The translations under genes and the position numbers were made by a program. Below the pieces are notes generated by a model. The model had not been told where the DNA came from, made no database searches, and was given only the letters and a program-made list of their open reading frames with translations. A stretch of 64,000 nucleotides of DNA from positions 63,130,484-63,194,483 of the forward strand of contig NC_057919.1 of assembly GCF_018873765.1 (NCBI RefSeq), read 5' to 3'. Below, one piece after another: positions 23,001 to 38,000 of this stretch. The first letter of the stretch is position 1, and every line of letters begins with the position of its first letter. The stretch is from Telopea speciosissima. Its lineage: Eukaryota; Streptophyta; Magnoliopsida; Proteales; Proteaceae.

Positions 23001-26000
23001 GAAAAAGCATATGAAGCTCATGGAAGAAAGATTGAATGAGCTTTTGAGAAGAAAGCTGTGATGTCCTTCTAAGTCTCCTCTTTTAGTTCTCTTTGGTCAG
23101 AACATGGAGGATCAACTGCAGTTTTTGTTTAATTCGAACCAAATGAGCATACAAAGTTGTGATGAGAATTCATCTTCCATTCCTACTTTGAAGGAAATGG
23201 CCAGCCATCGGTTGCCTAGCATGCCTCCGCAGCTTTACAAAACAAATCAACCGTGGCTATAGTGGATGACCAGTGGTTACTAGAGGGGTTCGATGAGAGT
23301 CCTCCAGCAACAATCCCATACAGTCCTCTCTGCCGGTCTCTGTTGGTGCTCGAGACTGAAGCGAGCAATATCCTATCCAAGGCTCCTAATCTCTCTAACC
23401 ACACTCCATTTTACCCCAACCTTGATCTCACCCACGGCCTCCATCGATCTTACCTAACCATAGCCATAGGTAACCCTCATCTTCTCCTATTCTTCCACCT
23501 CCCTGGTCCCAGGAAGCGAATCCCCTACGGTTTGCACTGATCGAAGTGGGTTTCATTGAGACTTGCTCGGTGCAAAACATGAATCTCAGTGGAAGAAAAT
23601 AGAGGGTTCTCTCAGATTTTCTTTGAAGTGGCTGATGTGGAGAAGAAAAGATCAAGACAGGAGAACACACGGTACCCATTTTCCTCAAAAGAAAATCTTA
23701 AGAAACAGAGCTAGATGATTACAATTTCCCCTAGTTGACAAAAATCCTAACTTTCTATTGCACAAGCAGATCAAAGAAATTGCCCAAGAACACAATGCCT
23801 CAACTGGATCATCGAAACCAGATCAAGAACCCAACTTTTTAATTCAAAGGACATAAAACCCAAGAGATTCAAATGTTAGGAAAACCACAACTATTGTGTG
23901 ATCTAGCAAAAGCAGAGGTTTTACTGGGAAGACATTGATTTGAAAAGGGTCTCAGCTACGAGGGCCTTCTCCGTACCTACGATGACGGTGCCGTGGAAGA
24001 TCATCCATGATTTGGAGATTCTGGTGAAGAGGCTCAAAGCGAAGTAGGCCAAGGATGGGAAGATGAAGGGGGATAACTTCGATGTCTACTCCGACGCCGG
24101 CTGGTCCACGGAATTGGGACCTTCAAAATTCTCAAACCCTAAAAGTCCAAAACACATAAAGCTCAAACCGAAATAGTGCTGGATTTTTGGGATTAGCGAC
24201 ATTCCTCTGTTCTTCATCCCAATCCACCGCCCCACCTCCACCCCTGCAACCTACCCATCCTCTACAAAATTATAAACCCACCTCTAGCGTTAAGTTCACC
24301 GACGAGCAGATCAGTGCCATACTCGACGAGGTCTTCCGGTGATATTTTAATCTCCTAGTGAATTCCAATGTTTCTCGATTGGCATCTGGTGAGATTTTAA
24401 TCTCCTAGTAGTTGATCTGATCTCGATCTTTGCCAATGACTAAAGCAGCAGGTCGATCGGATTCTTGAGTTGCAGGTCATGCGTAGATTGAGAGTTAGGT
24501 CAATTTTGGAGCTTTTTGATACGAGGGTAAAACAGCAAGTTTACCCTTGTCTGAGGGTAGTTTAGGGATTTAAAAAAAGTTAACTTGCTTACTTCATCAC
24601 TTAACCTCATAAAACTAATGGTGTGGACTAACTTGTAATATAGTCCTCTAATTAGGGGAGACAGAAGTGAATTTTCAAATAAGAGGGGGTGAGTTGAGTA
24701 TGGGGAAACTTACAGGGGGTGTCATGTAATTTACCCATAAATAAATAAATAATAGAATTAAATAGCTAATAAGGGGGGGGGGGGGGAGTAGATTAGAGAA
24801 GGGGGTATGCAAGACTTCTAATTCACAAATTGCAGTCTCATATCATGAATCTGATGGCTAGCATACCGGTTGTCTCAACAAAACATGGCACTAAATACAA
24901 AGTTCACTGGTGCCATGATTCGACTTTGGTTTATTAATATCAAAGTTCTTGTTTTGGTTTCACAGCCACTCTACTGCTATTACTACTACTCTAGATAGCT
25001 TGGCTATATCATATGTAAAATTGAATTTTGTACTTATGTTAAATGCTTTATTCTTTATACATGCAGATACTTTTTGAGTTAATATCCAAAGGAGGCACTG
25101 TCAAGGCACTGATAGAAGAAAAAGATCTAGTTCAGGTAAGTCTCTCCACTTTGTTGAATGGTGATAAGGTCCTATGATATGCTAATTATTTCAGATAGAT
25201 GGGTGTATAAAGACCAATGCTCTGATTAATGATGCATGAAATGTGCTAATATCTTATCTGTTGGTGTCCAAAGGATTTACAATCACAAGATAGAATGAGC
25301 GACCACATTACTTATGAAAATAATGGCCAAATTGCATATTCTTGTAGCTAATGAGTGATAAATTGTGCATTTCAGATTTTCAGTACATTGAATGGTAAGA
25401 ATGTCATTTAAGGATTATTATATTTAGATTTGGTCTAGAGAGCATATTTATGCTCACCATTTGATTTCATTTATATATAATTATGATAGAAGGACCAGAA
25501 TCTCTCATGAATGTATACTACTATCCTTGTATGATCTTCCAAAAGATTACAGAGCTCTCACATGTAGCTATGCATCACACTGTTCCTGTTTGAGCTGTGG
25601 CATGGATTCAATTATTATGTGACACGCCCAACTTTCTATACATACAGTGGAATGAGCATGACTTCTGTTGATCATCTACCTGCATATGTGGAATAGATAT
25701 CGTCATAGCAAACCTGGACTCAACTTCTCCTTGATGAAGTAGCCGTCAATTCCATATGCTTGGTCCTATAATGCTGAACTGGACTGTAGGCTATGCTAGT
25801 GGTAGTCTTATTTCCATGATGTAGATATTTCTTACGATGGAATCTGTGTAAGCTATGTTTAGCTCTTGAAGCAGTCAACAGAACCTCCTCCTTTTTAATT
25901 ATATAAGGGAAGTGATGCAGTAGTGTTATCATGGTTGGACCGGCATAACCCGATCTAGAAACCCAGATTGAGGCGAAACCAGCTTAGATTATGCTTTTGG

Positions 26001-29000
26001 TGCAATAAGGGTTGGTAGGGGTTTATTTGTGTGTTTTGAGGTTAATCTTGTAATTTCTACTTTATTTCATTTTATTTTATTATATTTTGTTTGGGATGAT
26101 TCGTAGGAGGATTTGATATAATAATTTCTTAGTTAAGAGTCCTATTTCAGTTTTAGAGGAGTCCCTATTTTTCTTTATGTGTGCTTGTAATACAATAGAG
26201 AGGATACAGAATATAAATATTGAAATTTGATTCTGCTGTGGTGTGGTTATTGGTCAAGTGACCTGCTCTCTCTTCTCTCCCAATCGCCCTGGTTTTGCTC
26301 CTTTCCCATTCAGTAAGTCTTCTGGCTCCTTTTCTCTTCCTTCCTTGCTTCGCTTTCTTCTTACTTTTCTCGTTACTTGGGTTTCCGTACTCACCTCTGT
26401 TTTGGGTGATCCTTACAGCCCTATGCTTTGATGTTGATCTCCTTGATTCCCAATTGGTTTGCTCTGAAATTTTGGACATAATCTTGTCTCTCATATGCAG
26501 CCCTACTCCTAGGGTTTTGCTTCCAAAAACCACCCCAATCGCGAAAACCAAACCTGCAACCAGGTTGGTCCTGAACCCGTCTGCTATTCTGTTTCGGCTG
26601 GTTCCTATGGGTTCTTAAGATGTTGAATCCAACGAATGTTTATTGAGGTTAGCAGGGCTGTGGGTTAGTAACCTATGCCTGAAATTTGAAGTTGATTGGG
26701 TTTATATTGAATGAGTTCTCTCAGCCGGAAGCCAAGGAACTCTTCGCTGGTTGTTTCTTCGATCAAATGTTGAAGAAGACTTGGTGAAATTATGTTATTT
26801 GTCACCATAACCCCCTCTTTCCCAAAATACCCTGCCCCTTATCTTAAATTTTGTCCCTATGTTAATGCCTAGCCTAACCCCTTCTCCATAAATATAAATT
26901 CCTCTTCTGCAAAAAAAGAAGTGAACATGACACATTTTCTGATGCAATGTGAGATATCTGCTTTATGACTATGAACTGTTTGGACCCATGCCTCAGATAT
27001 TTTGAGTCTTTCTTTCCTGGCATGAGGTTCATTATGAGATTTGGGGATGTGGATTTGTGGTGCATGGCATTTTTTCTAGTCTATTGAGGCTATGAAAAGG
27101 TTTTGATGATCTGATCTCTTCTTGTTGTAATATGGGGTATAAGGGTAGATTTGTCATTAAGGTTTCTTTATTGTTGCCCTAGAGGCATTACTGTACTTGT
27201 ACTCTATCACTTTTTTATAAATAAAGGTGGCTAGTGTCAAAGTGACTCAAGTCAGTTTTCCCCAAATCTCAACATGGTATCAGAGCTGAGATCCATCATG
27301 GGATCAAAGCCCTAATGCCCTAGCGCCTCCATCCTTCGCCCCTCTCTGTCTTTCTCTCTCTCTCTCTCAACTCTCGCCTCCCTTTCTCTCGATATCCTCG
27401 CTCATTCCCTCTATTGCCACTCTCTCTCTTTCTCGCGGCCCTTTTAGGTATGCGATTCTTTTTTCCACCCTTGGTGGTGCTTTCTCCCGCCAAGGGTTTG
27501 TCCCTGGTTGTTTTTCCATGATCTAAACCAGATCAGGTGATTGATGTTCGTGTGTTAGTTGCTGTTTGCTACAGTTAAGGTAGCATGTGTTTGTGATTCT
27601 TTCTGAAGATTAGCTCGTGAAATCCTTGAGATCATCAGTCATGGCAAATACAGAAGTTTCTACTGGATCAACTGTTTCAGATGGAGGAAGTCGTGGAACT
27701 CATGGTGACTTCCCTTCATTCCCTGTTAGGTCCATCAAATTGGATGGGAGCAACTATTTGATATGGTCCAGATCCTGCTTTCTATCAATAGATTCCCGTG
27801 GTTTTTCCGGGTATCTCACGGGAGATTCTGAGAAGCCTACAACTGCTGGTCCCTCTCTGAAGAAATGGAGTTCTGATAACTCCCTTGTGATATCTTTCCT
27901 GCTGAATTCGATGAACCCTAACATTGCAAGAGGTTATCTTTTGATGGACATTGCTACCAAGATTTAGAAGGCAGCCAAGGACACCTACTCCTAGGTAGGG
28001 AATGAAGCACAAGTTTATGAACTGAGGAAGAAGATTCATGAGATGAAGCAGAAGGAGATGACCCTTTCTCAGTATTATTCTGAGTTACAAGAATAGACCT
28101 ACTCCATGGTTCAATTTGAAGATAGTTGTTGAACTGCCATGCTTCAGCTTGTAACACAGGAACGAATGAACGTTCAGCCTTATATACTGGTACTCCATCT
28201 CGTGGTGGTTCTACACGGTTAGGTGATCGTTCTATTTCAGAGAAGGAACCTGTGAAGTGTGAGTATTGTGGAAAGGAGCATCATACCAAAGAATTTTGCT
28301 GGAAACTTCATGGGCGACCTAATAGTACTTGTGGACATGGTCGTGATCGATAAAATCAGTTCCATGCACATCATAGTGAGACTTTTGATGATACTGCTCC
28401 CATTGGTGCCTCTTTATCCCATGATGAAGTATTACTTCTGTGTCGTCTGATGACCAAGTTAGAGCCCTTATTGTCTGTTGTCGCCGTGGTTTGAGGGATT
28501 GGTATCAGATTGGCCGATTCATATCCGATACTGATTCTTGACTGATCTCGTATCGGTGGATCGGTACAGACAAGGGTAAAAATGTAAAAAATCAAGTTTT
28601 TTGAAGAAAACATGACCGATCCACACCGATATAGACCGATACCAATTACTAAAACCCTGGCTGCCACTACTGTCTCCATGCCGGTTGCATCTGATTCTCA
28701 TTCTACCACTTCAGGTGCCTTTTTCGGTGGTTGTTGTGCCTCAGTTGTGTCCATCCCTGGATAATTGACTCAAGTGCAACTTACCATATGACTGGTTCTT
28801 CAAGTCTTTTTTTCCAGTATTCTTTGTCTTCAGGTAAAGATAAAATTTGTGTCGCTGATGGTTCCCTCCTCTATTTCATGAAATGGTACTATTCAATGTT
28901 CTTCCTTGTTACCATTAGTAGTATTCCTAGGGACTTGAATTGCAAAGTAACTTTCTTCCCGCCACATTGTGTCTTCCAGGACTTGATGACCGGGGCAACG

Positions 29001-32000
29001 ATTAGCAGTGGTAAGTGCGTGATGGTCTCTATTTGCTTGACAGTGATTCAGTTTCCGCTGTTTCTACTTAGGCTCATTACACTGATTCTTCTTCTGCATT
29101 GTCCAAATTATCCAAGTAGCATCGATGTTTAGGTCATACTCTACTAGGCAGTTTAGCTAGAGTTTTTCTTGCTTTGTTTACAAAAGATAATCCCAACAAC
29201 TTTTTTTGTGTGATTTTTGTGTCTTTGCCAAGCAAACAAGAAGTGTCTATTCCAGTTCAGATAATAGAAGTTTAGTCCTTTTTCATTAATTCATTCTGAT
29301 GTGTGAGGCCCTGCCCGTTGTGTTTCTGTGACTAGATAGATATCACTAGTTTGTCACATTTATTGATTGTCATACTTGGCTAACTTGGGTCTATATGATG
29401 CGCCATTAGAATGAAGTTTTTCAATGTTTGGTTCAGACTCAGTATGATGCAAAGGTCAAGGTATTTCGCACTGATAATGGAAGGGAGTATGTGGATAGTG
29501 TTTTTTAATCTTACCTTGATGATCATGGCATCATTCACCAAACCAGCTGTGTTGATACTTCGGCATAAAATGGGGTAGTTGAACGAAAGAATCGACACTT
29601 GCTAGAAGTGGCCCAGTCTCTTATGTTTCAGATGAATGTCCTTTCTTTTTATTGGAGTGAACCTATACTAACCGCCGTATATCACATCAACCGGATGCCA
29701 TCTAGAATTTTGCAGTCTCGTAGCCCCATTGAGGTCCTTGCTTTCTTGGCTGTGTGTGTTTTGTTCGTAATCATCAGCTTCATGGGAAACTTGATCCCCT
29801 TGGCCTTCGATGTGTTTTTCTTGGGTATTCTGCTACACAGAATGGCTACTAGTGTTACCATCCACCTTCTTGTCATGTGTTGGTCACAATGGATGTTGTT
29901 ATTCATGAGACCCAAGCCTATTATCCTGTGTTGGCAGGGAGTCTCCTGCACTAAGAGGAAATGAGGAAGATGTGCCTTTGGTGGTTCCTCTTAACGGCAG
30001 TCCGATAATTCAAAGGGAGGAAAGTTTGGTTGAGAAGGGGATGACAGACAATGTGGTACCTATTAGCACTGATGCTACAGTTCAGGGGGAGCCGGAATTA
30101 ACCAGAATTTATTCTCGACGCTAGCAAGCTGAAGTTGGTCCTATTACTACCACTGCACCTAGGCAAGTTGACACGACTACCACCAATATATCTGTCCAAT
30201 CGTCTACCCCTGATCCAGGATCCCACACTCTGTTAGGTAATTCCTCACCTCCTAGTAATAGTGATCCTTCTCTTGATTTACCTATTGCTATTCGTAAGTG
30301 AACTAGAACTTGTACACAACATCCTATTTCCCATGTCGTGTCATATAATTCCTTATCCCCCTTCCTATAGAGCTTTTGTGTCTTCCTTGTGCTCTTTTTT
30401 CATTCCTTAGAATTGGTAGGAGGCCTTTTGATCCAGATGCATCACCAAAAGAGACTTATTTTAATGGGAATAAATCTAGGGTTGGGTTATATACATGTTG
30501 GGCCTTTGATCCCATGGGTTTCCAATGTAATAGGTTACTTTTATGGACTTAAAGTACGGGGTAATAGAGTTGCATACGAGATTAACTGTTTTAATTCCTT
30601 AGTTTTATTTTTATGTAATTAGTGGTCATGTGATCATTGCCATATTTTGAGTCTATTTCCTTCAGTATTTTAGTTTCCTATTCAGTTTAGGTTACCTAAT
30701 AGGTTAAGGGTTGGGTTAGGCCTTTCCTTTTTAGTGTAGGAGTCTATTTTTGAGTCTTTTATGTAAGGTTTTAAGGCGAGCAAGCATTGTACACGAATTT
30801 TGATATTAATGAAAAGCTTTTGCTGCTCTTCTTCTCCATTGAAGATTTTTGTCTTGTGTTTGGTCAAGGCTGGTGGGATTGGTGTTTGATCTGATTGACA
30901 CCTTGCGGTGCGAAGCCTGGTGGTCATGGAATGAGAACTTGCCAAAGGTGAGACGAGATGGACGGCAAAATGGAAAGCTACAATGTTTCGGTCGAGATCG
31001 ACATCTCGGTTCGACCGAGACTGAACCAAACCCCCCTATAAATTATGCTTTAACTCGACTGAGACCAGTCAAGATCTCGACTGGTCTCAGTGCTCTTGGT
31101 TGTCTTGACAGTGAAGCTCTAAGAAACTTGAAAAAATTGGTTTTGATCCCATTTTGCCAGATTGCATGGAGATACGTTCATACGTCAACATTCATCGAAT
31201 TTGCAATATCTACAACAAATCCAAAGAAGTTTGAAGAAGATTTGAACATTCCAAGGTAAACCATTTTTCCTTAAATTTCTTGTTTTTTTTTTTTCCAAAA
31301 AAATATGTTCAAATCTTGGTGGTTGGGTGTCAATTTAATATATGTTACACAACTTTGGCCAATCTATGACTTGATGGAGTCCGAATTATTTTTTTGTTGA
31401 TATATTTTTTTAAATTTTCTAGAAAAAAAATGAATTTCTTGTAAAAAAATTTGAAAAAAATAGGATCAATAGTGATTGTTTGGAAGTAATTTTTATGTAT
31501 GTTGGACACTATTGGATGCTCTACGACAGAGGCTAACTTGCTTTGAAACTATGATATGGGAAGCCTATGTGTACGTGTAATGCATCAACAACACTATGAC
31601 ATGGGAAGCCTATGTGTCACATACAAAGGCTAACTTGCTTCGAAATTATGGCTTGGAATCATAGAGGTATATGTGAAGATTGATGTATTTTACACTTCTA
31701 CATTTCTAATGGTTATTTAAGTAATAAAGTTGTTGTACATTAATTGTATGCTTTGATTGCTTTGTATTACTAACTTATGTGTAGAATATGGCCTATTAGT
31801 AGTTTAGTACGTCGTAGCCTACCAACCTAGGGTCCGAAGTCAAACTCCTATTTGGATTTTGATTTTGGAAAACTTGATAGTGCCATTGTGTTTAAATGAC
31901 CCAAAATAGGCTGTACACCAAATTTCATGATCAAACTAAGTAAAAAACCCACCGAAACCATCAAACGAGTTCCAAAAAAAAAAAAAAAAAAGTTCACCAA

Positions 32001-35000
32001 CTCGCCTCGGTTTTTTGGCTAGGCGAAACCAGTACAAAAACCGAGTTCTCAAACCATGTGGGTGGTTCGTTGGTGGGATTGGTGTTTGATCCAATCGACA
32101 ACTTGCTATGTGAAACCCAGGTAGTTCTTTTGAAGCTCTCCTTCAAGTTCTAGTTCAAGATTCAAGTTTTATTCTAGTTTTACAATCAAGCAAGCTGCTG
32201 CTAAGGAAAATCTGCAAATGAAGTAAGTTTGAATCATCCCCAAGCCTTACCATTCTTCTTCTAACCTTTCAGACACCCAAACCCTAAATTCCCCCCCCCC
32301 CCCCCTTTTTTTTTCCAATTTTCTTAGGACCTAAATTCTGCCCAGACCAAATCAGCCATCCAAATCACACCACAACCTGATCGAGTTCTCCTCTCATACT
32401 AAGGAACACTCGACCCAAGTCCCATCCCAAGCTGACCATCCTAAACCCTAAATACCTCTCTTTTCCTCGTTTCAAAAACCCAAAACCCTAACCAGTAGCT
32501 TGCTGCCGATTCATTATAACCTACTTCTATCCATCAAAACTTAACGTACCCTTCACTGATAGACACCCCTACATCAACTTGACCTAACCCTACCATCAAA
32601 CCCTAGATCCCATTAAATCCTAACCCTAATTTAACTAAAAACACCTATTTTGATCTATTCGAACCACCTTGTTCATGGCAGATCCTGGTTATTGGCTTCT
32701 AGTTGGTCTCCTACCAATCTAGAACTACATTACCTATACAAGTCCTCGATGGAAAGATGTCATGAATGAAGAAATGAGGGTACTTGGAAAGAATGACACG
32801 TGGGATTTGGTTTCTCTTCCACCACATAAGAACCTGTGGATTGCAAGTGGTTATTTACTGTCACACCCCAACCCGCACCCCAGGGTTTTGGTATGATTAG
32901 GATGCTTCCTAGCATCCCAAACTACCACCAGAATCTCGATGCAGTGACCTGTATCACAATCAACTAAAATACAACTCTTATGTACATCAGAGTGCAGAAG
33001 AAGACACATTTACAGTATAAGCAAATGTAAAATCAAGAGTGCGGAAGCGTTTACCAACGAAAAAAGGGTTCAAAAGTCTTAAGTGATAGATAATATTGTA
33101 TATGACATTTTACCTTAACTACAAAATAGAAATAGCAGTAATATTACAGAGGTATATAATGCAAAAGATAAACCAAAAGAACAAAAGATGAAATTTGTGG
33201 CCCAATGGCATAGTCCTTGAGTGTACACCAACATCAAAGTTCTAGGCCGCCAGCTCCGAACGGTTCACATCAAGGAGTACCATCAAAACATCACCTGTAT
33301 ACATCTAAAAAGTTTGCGCAACGAGGGGTAAGCTCCACTGAGCCCAGTAAGGGGATGGGGATGCACACACAACAAATACACATAGTCCATGATGCATGAA
33401 TGTTATTAATATATTTCCATTTATCACACAATCTAGGTCACTAGGTACTTGCTACTACAGCAACTCGGGATACATCGTCGGGTCACTTACGGTCATCATT
33501 GTGATGTATCCTCAATTGCTGCCTTGGAGCCCTCGCCGGACATGCACGATACTACCCAGTGGCAGACCCCGATAATCAATGAACATCCCTGACCTGGCCT
33601 CGTTCGCTCCTCAAGCACACAAGGGGCCTTGGTTACCCAACACCTAAACCCCTGTTGGTAAGGGTCGTAGCAAGGGGAACATAATCTTAACCGAAATACT
33701 ATATGAAACTATCGTGTCGAGAGGTATTCCGAGTACGTCAATGTCCCATACCATCTAGTACCCTGGTACCAGCACGACATTGCCAATTATAAACATAATG
33801 AAAGCATTAATAAGCCACATTCGCAATGCATAAGCATCAACCAACATCCGCATAATCACTAATATAGTTATATACTGCAAGGATGCAACATGTATGATTG
33901 AAGATATACATCTATGCTAAATGCAAGGCAATCCCAAACAACAAACAAACCCTTACCCACTCACCGAATGTTTGTGTATTGAGATTTGTATTCACGGTTC
34001 GATTCCCGTTTAGGTCGCCTTTCCGTACGCGTACTGATGCCTAGGGAGCTGTGCAAGAGTGTTAGAAGTAGTAGAGAAGGTCCCAAGGGAAGCCCCTTAG
34101 GTTACATAAGGCTGTAGGCCTTAAGAGCAAGACCAGATGCAAGTACGGTTTCAAGCAAGACTTGCATCCGCCCTTACATTTGTTCCATTAGGCCTGCCCG
34201 GGTAACATCGGATTCAAGGGCGGTTTTAACCAGAACCTTGCATCCGATCGAGGTAAGATCGAGTATTAAAGGGTTTGTCCTCCCCAATTCATACCACTTG
34301 GGTTTTCAAGCCCCAAGGACTAGGGAAGGGTGTCTAGGGTCCACTAGGGCCTGATTACCATATTCAATTCATTGGTTTTAGGGGACTCAAGAGATTGAAT
34401 CCCCAAAGGTCAAATTCTAGGGTTTTGGGTAATGAAACCCTAGGTCAGCAACAAGGGTTGCAAGGAAAGGTCTTAGGTTTGTATTTAGATGGTAAAGTCT
34501 TACTAATGAGGTCCAACATTAAACCAAGATCACACTTTGAGTTCCAAGTTGAACCCTAAGTTAATCCCAAAACCATAAGTTCCCAACACCTTAAATAAAT
34601 GGGGGAGGGAGTTTTCATGTACTTCCCTAGCCAAGAGGAGGAAGCATCCTAGGGCATTATTAACCTAGTTAACAAGTTTAGAAGTCATTAAAAGTCGTAG
34701 GTAACCTTCCATTATAACCCTTCAAGGGCCTACCTAAACCTCCTTGAAGTAGCGAGGTCACCGGAGTAAACTGGTTTCTAACATTGCTGTCAAAACACAT
34801 TCTCAGGGTTTGGGCCCACTTTCGAGGGTCTTCTTCTCTGATTAGGTCCAAGGTTCATTCATAAGAAATGTAGCCCTTTAAGTCTAGTTTACAACACAAC
34901 TTGAATCGCGTCAATACGATATGTATAGACAAAGTTATGGCCAAAATGGTGAGCAGGGGTCAAGTGCTTAACAATTCCGGGTAGGTGCGGATGCAAGGGC

Positions 35001-38000
35001 GGTTTCATGCAGGATTTGCATTTGGCCTTGCATCCGATCGCACCCAGAACACAATTTTCTTCCCCAAAACTTAACCAAGTCGATCCCTAAGGCCCTTAAT
35101 GGCTCCAAGGCCTTGTAGGGATGGTTTCTAAGGTTCATTAGATCCTATTAACCCTAATGGCACAGTGAATCAAGGCATCTATGGTCCATACCCGATTACC
35201 CAACCCAAACTTGGGTTTTGGGTGTAAAACCCTAGGTTTTCATGGCTTGGTCAGGAGGCACTACAATGGGAGGTGCAAAGGCATCCTAAGGGACTACAAT
35301 AATGTCCCCAAACAAGAGCATTGGGTCCTAAGTGGAACCCAAGGCTATTCCCAACCCCAAAATCCAAAACCTTAAATTAACAATTAGAGAAATGGAGAGG
35401 GAGAGTTGGGAAGATCACTCACCACCAATGGAGGGAGCAAGAACGAAGGTTAGGTGAGCCCCCTTGACCTCCTTCCTTCTCCTTCTCCTTCCTTTTCTTT
35501 TCTTCTTTCCTCTTCTTTCCCTTCTCCATGATTTGGTCCCTGGAGAAATGAGGAAGAGCTAAAGAGCTCACCTCATCTTCTTATTTCTCTTCTTTCCCTC
35601 CTTCCACGATTTTGCTTGGATGAGAAATGAAATGAGTTTTAAACTCAAGTCCCCTTTTTATAACATGAAATGGGCCTTAGGGTCTATTTGGGTGGCAACT
35701 CTAGGTTCCAAAACTCATTAAAGCTTAGTTAAGCCATGTGGGGCCCACCTATATGACCCAACATGGTGGGGGACAGATGGGGGTGGGGTCTACCATGTTC
35801 GAGGATACACCAATGATGCCCGGGACACAGGACAAGTGGGTCCCATAAGATTCCCTTCTCAAAAAGAGGTTTAACAGCACTGGCAGATGCAAAAGCAGTC
35901 TTGCATTCATACTTCCATTTGTCCCTAGAGAAATGGCTTTGCACTTCATGCTTGGCTCTGGGCTTTGGCCCGCATTTCAAGGACTTTAAGGGGGGTATGT
36001 ATACATTACATCTAGGGTTAAAAGCTCACCCTTGGGTGGTGTCATTGACCATCAAGGCGAAATTCCATCCTTTGATCAAGCTTTCCCCTTGACTGCTATG
36101 ACCCAAGGTCACAGGTGTTGACCGTTGGCAGCGTCGCCACACCTACCAATGAAAATTCAATTTAGTCCGTAAAATTAGGGTGTAGTTTGTACGCAGGTAT
36201 AACATTCCCTTAACCTTATAAGAAATTTTGTTCTCGAAATTTGACGTGTCTGGGGATTCGAGCAATTGGGGATATCTCGACTACATTTCTCCCTCTCGTT
36301 ACTAGGCGTCCCTTTATCAGAGTGATTAATCTGCCTTGCCTCCCTAATTGTGATAGTATAGTTGCGAAGATCGCGCCCTTTGCACCCCAAAACCTCTCCA
36401 GATTCCTCTTCATTGTCAAGTCAACAACAAGCTAATGTGGCTCGTGAGTTAAGACAAGTATCGGGGCGGGAGTATACTCTCTCCACGCCGATACACGGAA
36501 TACTCCATAAATACCTGCCAATGATGGTGGCAGTACCAACCCGTACACTACAGCTCCACTCTTGCCTTTTCTTCTCTCGAATACCATCTATCGACTTCAG
36601 TAACGCTGCATCAGTAGAATTAGGCTTCTCAGATCCTCTCCACCGGTGACGGTTGTACCCCTAAGGTTGCAGGTGACCTAGTGATACATTCTATCAGTCG
36701 TTCAAACTCCACTCTTTAGCAATATCTATCCCTACATAAGTGGCCTGAGACAACTCCGAGTTTGATTGATTTAAAGTTCAACGTATCTAAGGGCTTTGGG
36801 AGGGTCAAACTTCGAGCATATTCCTCAAGAATCAACAGGTCTAACTATCTTTGCGTATCACGCCCAGTATTATACTTCCATAACTTGAGTTGCAAGGTAT
36901 AGGTCTGTACTATTTTTGCTTACAAGGCCTTTGCTATGAGGACTTTCACTTTTGATTCTCCAATACTTAACTTAACTTTAACTTAACTTTAGAATGAATT
37001 GGAATATTGATGGAATCCCTGATGTTCGCTCCCAATAATGGAGGGGACATTCGGTGACCCATTACTCCACTCATACCTATTATTGAGTAAAGTTTTGTCA
37101 AATCCTTCAGTGCCAATTTTCATAACTCTTACCACGCAAAACAACAAACTAAGACCGATGTAATACTTCACACCAGTTTACGCTTCCGGATCTGAATTGT
37201 TCTATCTATCAGTTTATGGTTGTAAAACCTTACCGAAACTCAACAATGTGACTACGTAGCATGGAAGAGAAAGTAAAACCTCCTCCCCAACTACTAGACT
37301 AAGTAACAAGCCCTTCAATGAGTCCCTTATCGACAGTCAAGCTAAGTACAAGAAATTACTACTAAATTGAGTGCTAAACCCCAAGATTGACAATGCAAGC
37401 GCAGGTCAAAGGTCGGTGCGTATGATACCTAACACAGTAAGATTTGTACTAATGCCATATTTGCAACACAAGAGAAACAATACGTTCCAGGCATTAATGA
37501 GTTATAAAAGGTACCTGTCGTTGCACCCGCGAGTGACTATCCACTCTAGAATCATGGTGAGACGTTGCCTTGGGATCTACTGTCCTGTTGTGGTTTCTCG
37601 GGATACAAGACATTCAGATACGACACGTGTTGCTGCTGAGTTAGGGTTCACGAGAAACATTGACGAATCCATGTAATATAAGAGACACTCAAATTGGAGG
37701 AATTGAGTTCCTTTTTCTAGTACATTTAACATAAACCCATCAGATTCCGGCATGGAGAAAGTGGATTTCACTTGCTGAACACCCATTGACCAAAGGGGTC
37801 GAGTAAGTGGCAGGGGTGGGGTAGAAGGGGGTTTCAGTGGTGGGGGCTGGGGTCACTAAAATATAGGAATCGTTTGAACAAACTTTGGAATGCAGCGGGT
37901 TTCGTTCAATGCAGAGCGGGGGTAGGCTGCAAAAGGTTTCGTTCATTGCAATATAGGGGATGGGCTGCAGTGGGTTTCGTTCAATCTGGAGCATAGTTCA

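Larger units (their letters stand above)
17791..24736. mobile_element. MULE-type element in GATB intron 5, with nested insertions
   Basis: Terminal inverted repeats of about 75 bp start GGGTAAATTACATGTCACCC, and the right end gives the same on the reverse strand. The flanks are a perfect 9-bp duplication ATAAATAAA (17,782-17,790 and 24,737-24,745), as expected for Mutator-like elements. Without the nested element at 18,076-22,851 the carrier is about 2.2 kb and shows no MULE transposase. Its GC-richer inner part (about 23,000-24,450) looks like host-derived coding sequence, but I do not recognise it. It lies in the same direction as GATB and between two intact splice sites. Confidence 0.85.

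Noticed and set aside
26165-26618. Frames on both strands in GATB intron 6
   Set aside because: Low-complexity, no domain, inside LTR-like sequence within an intron.
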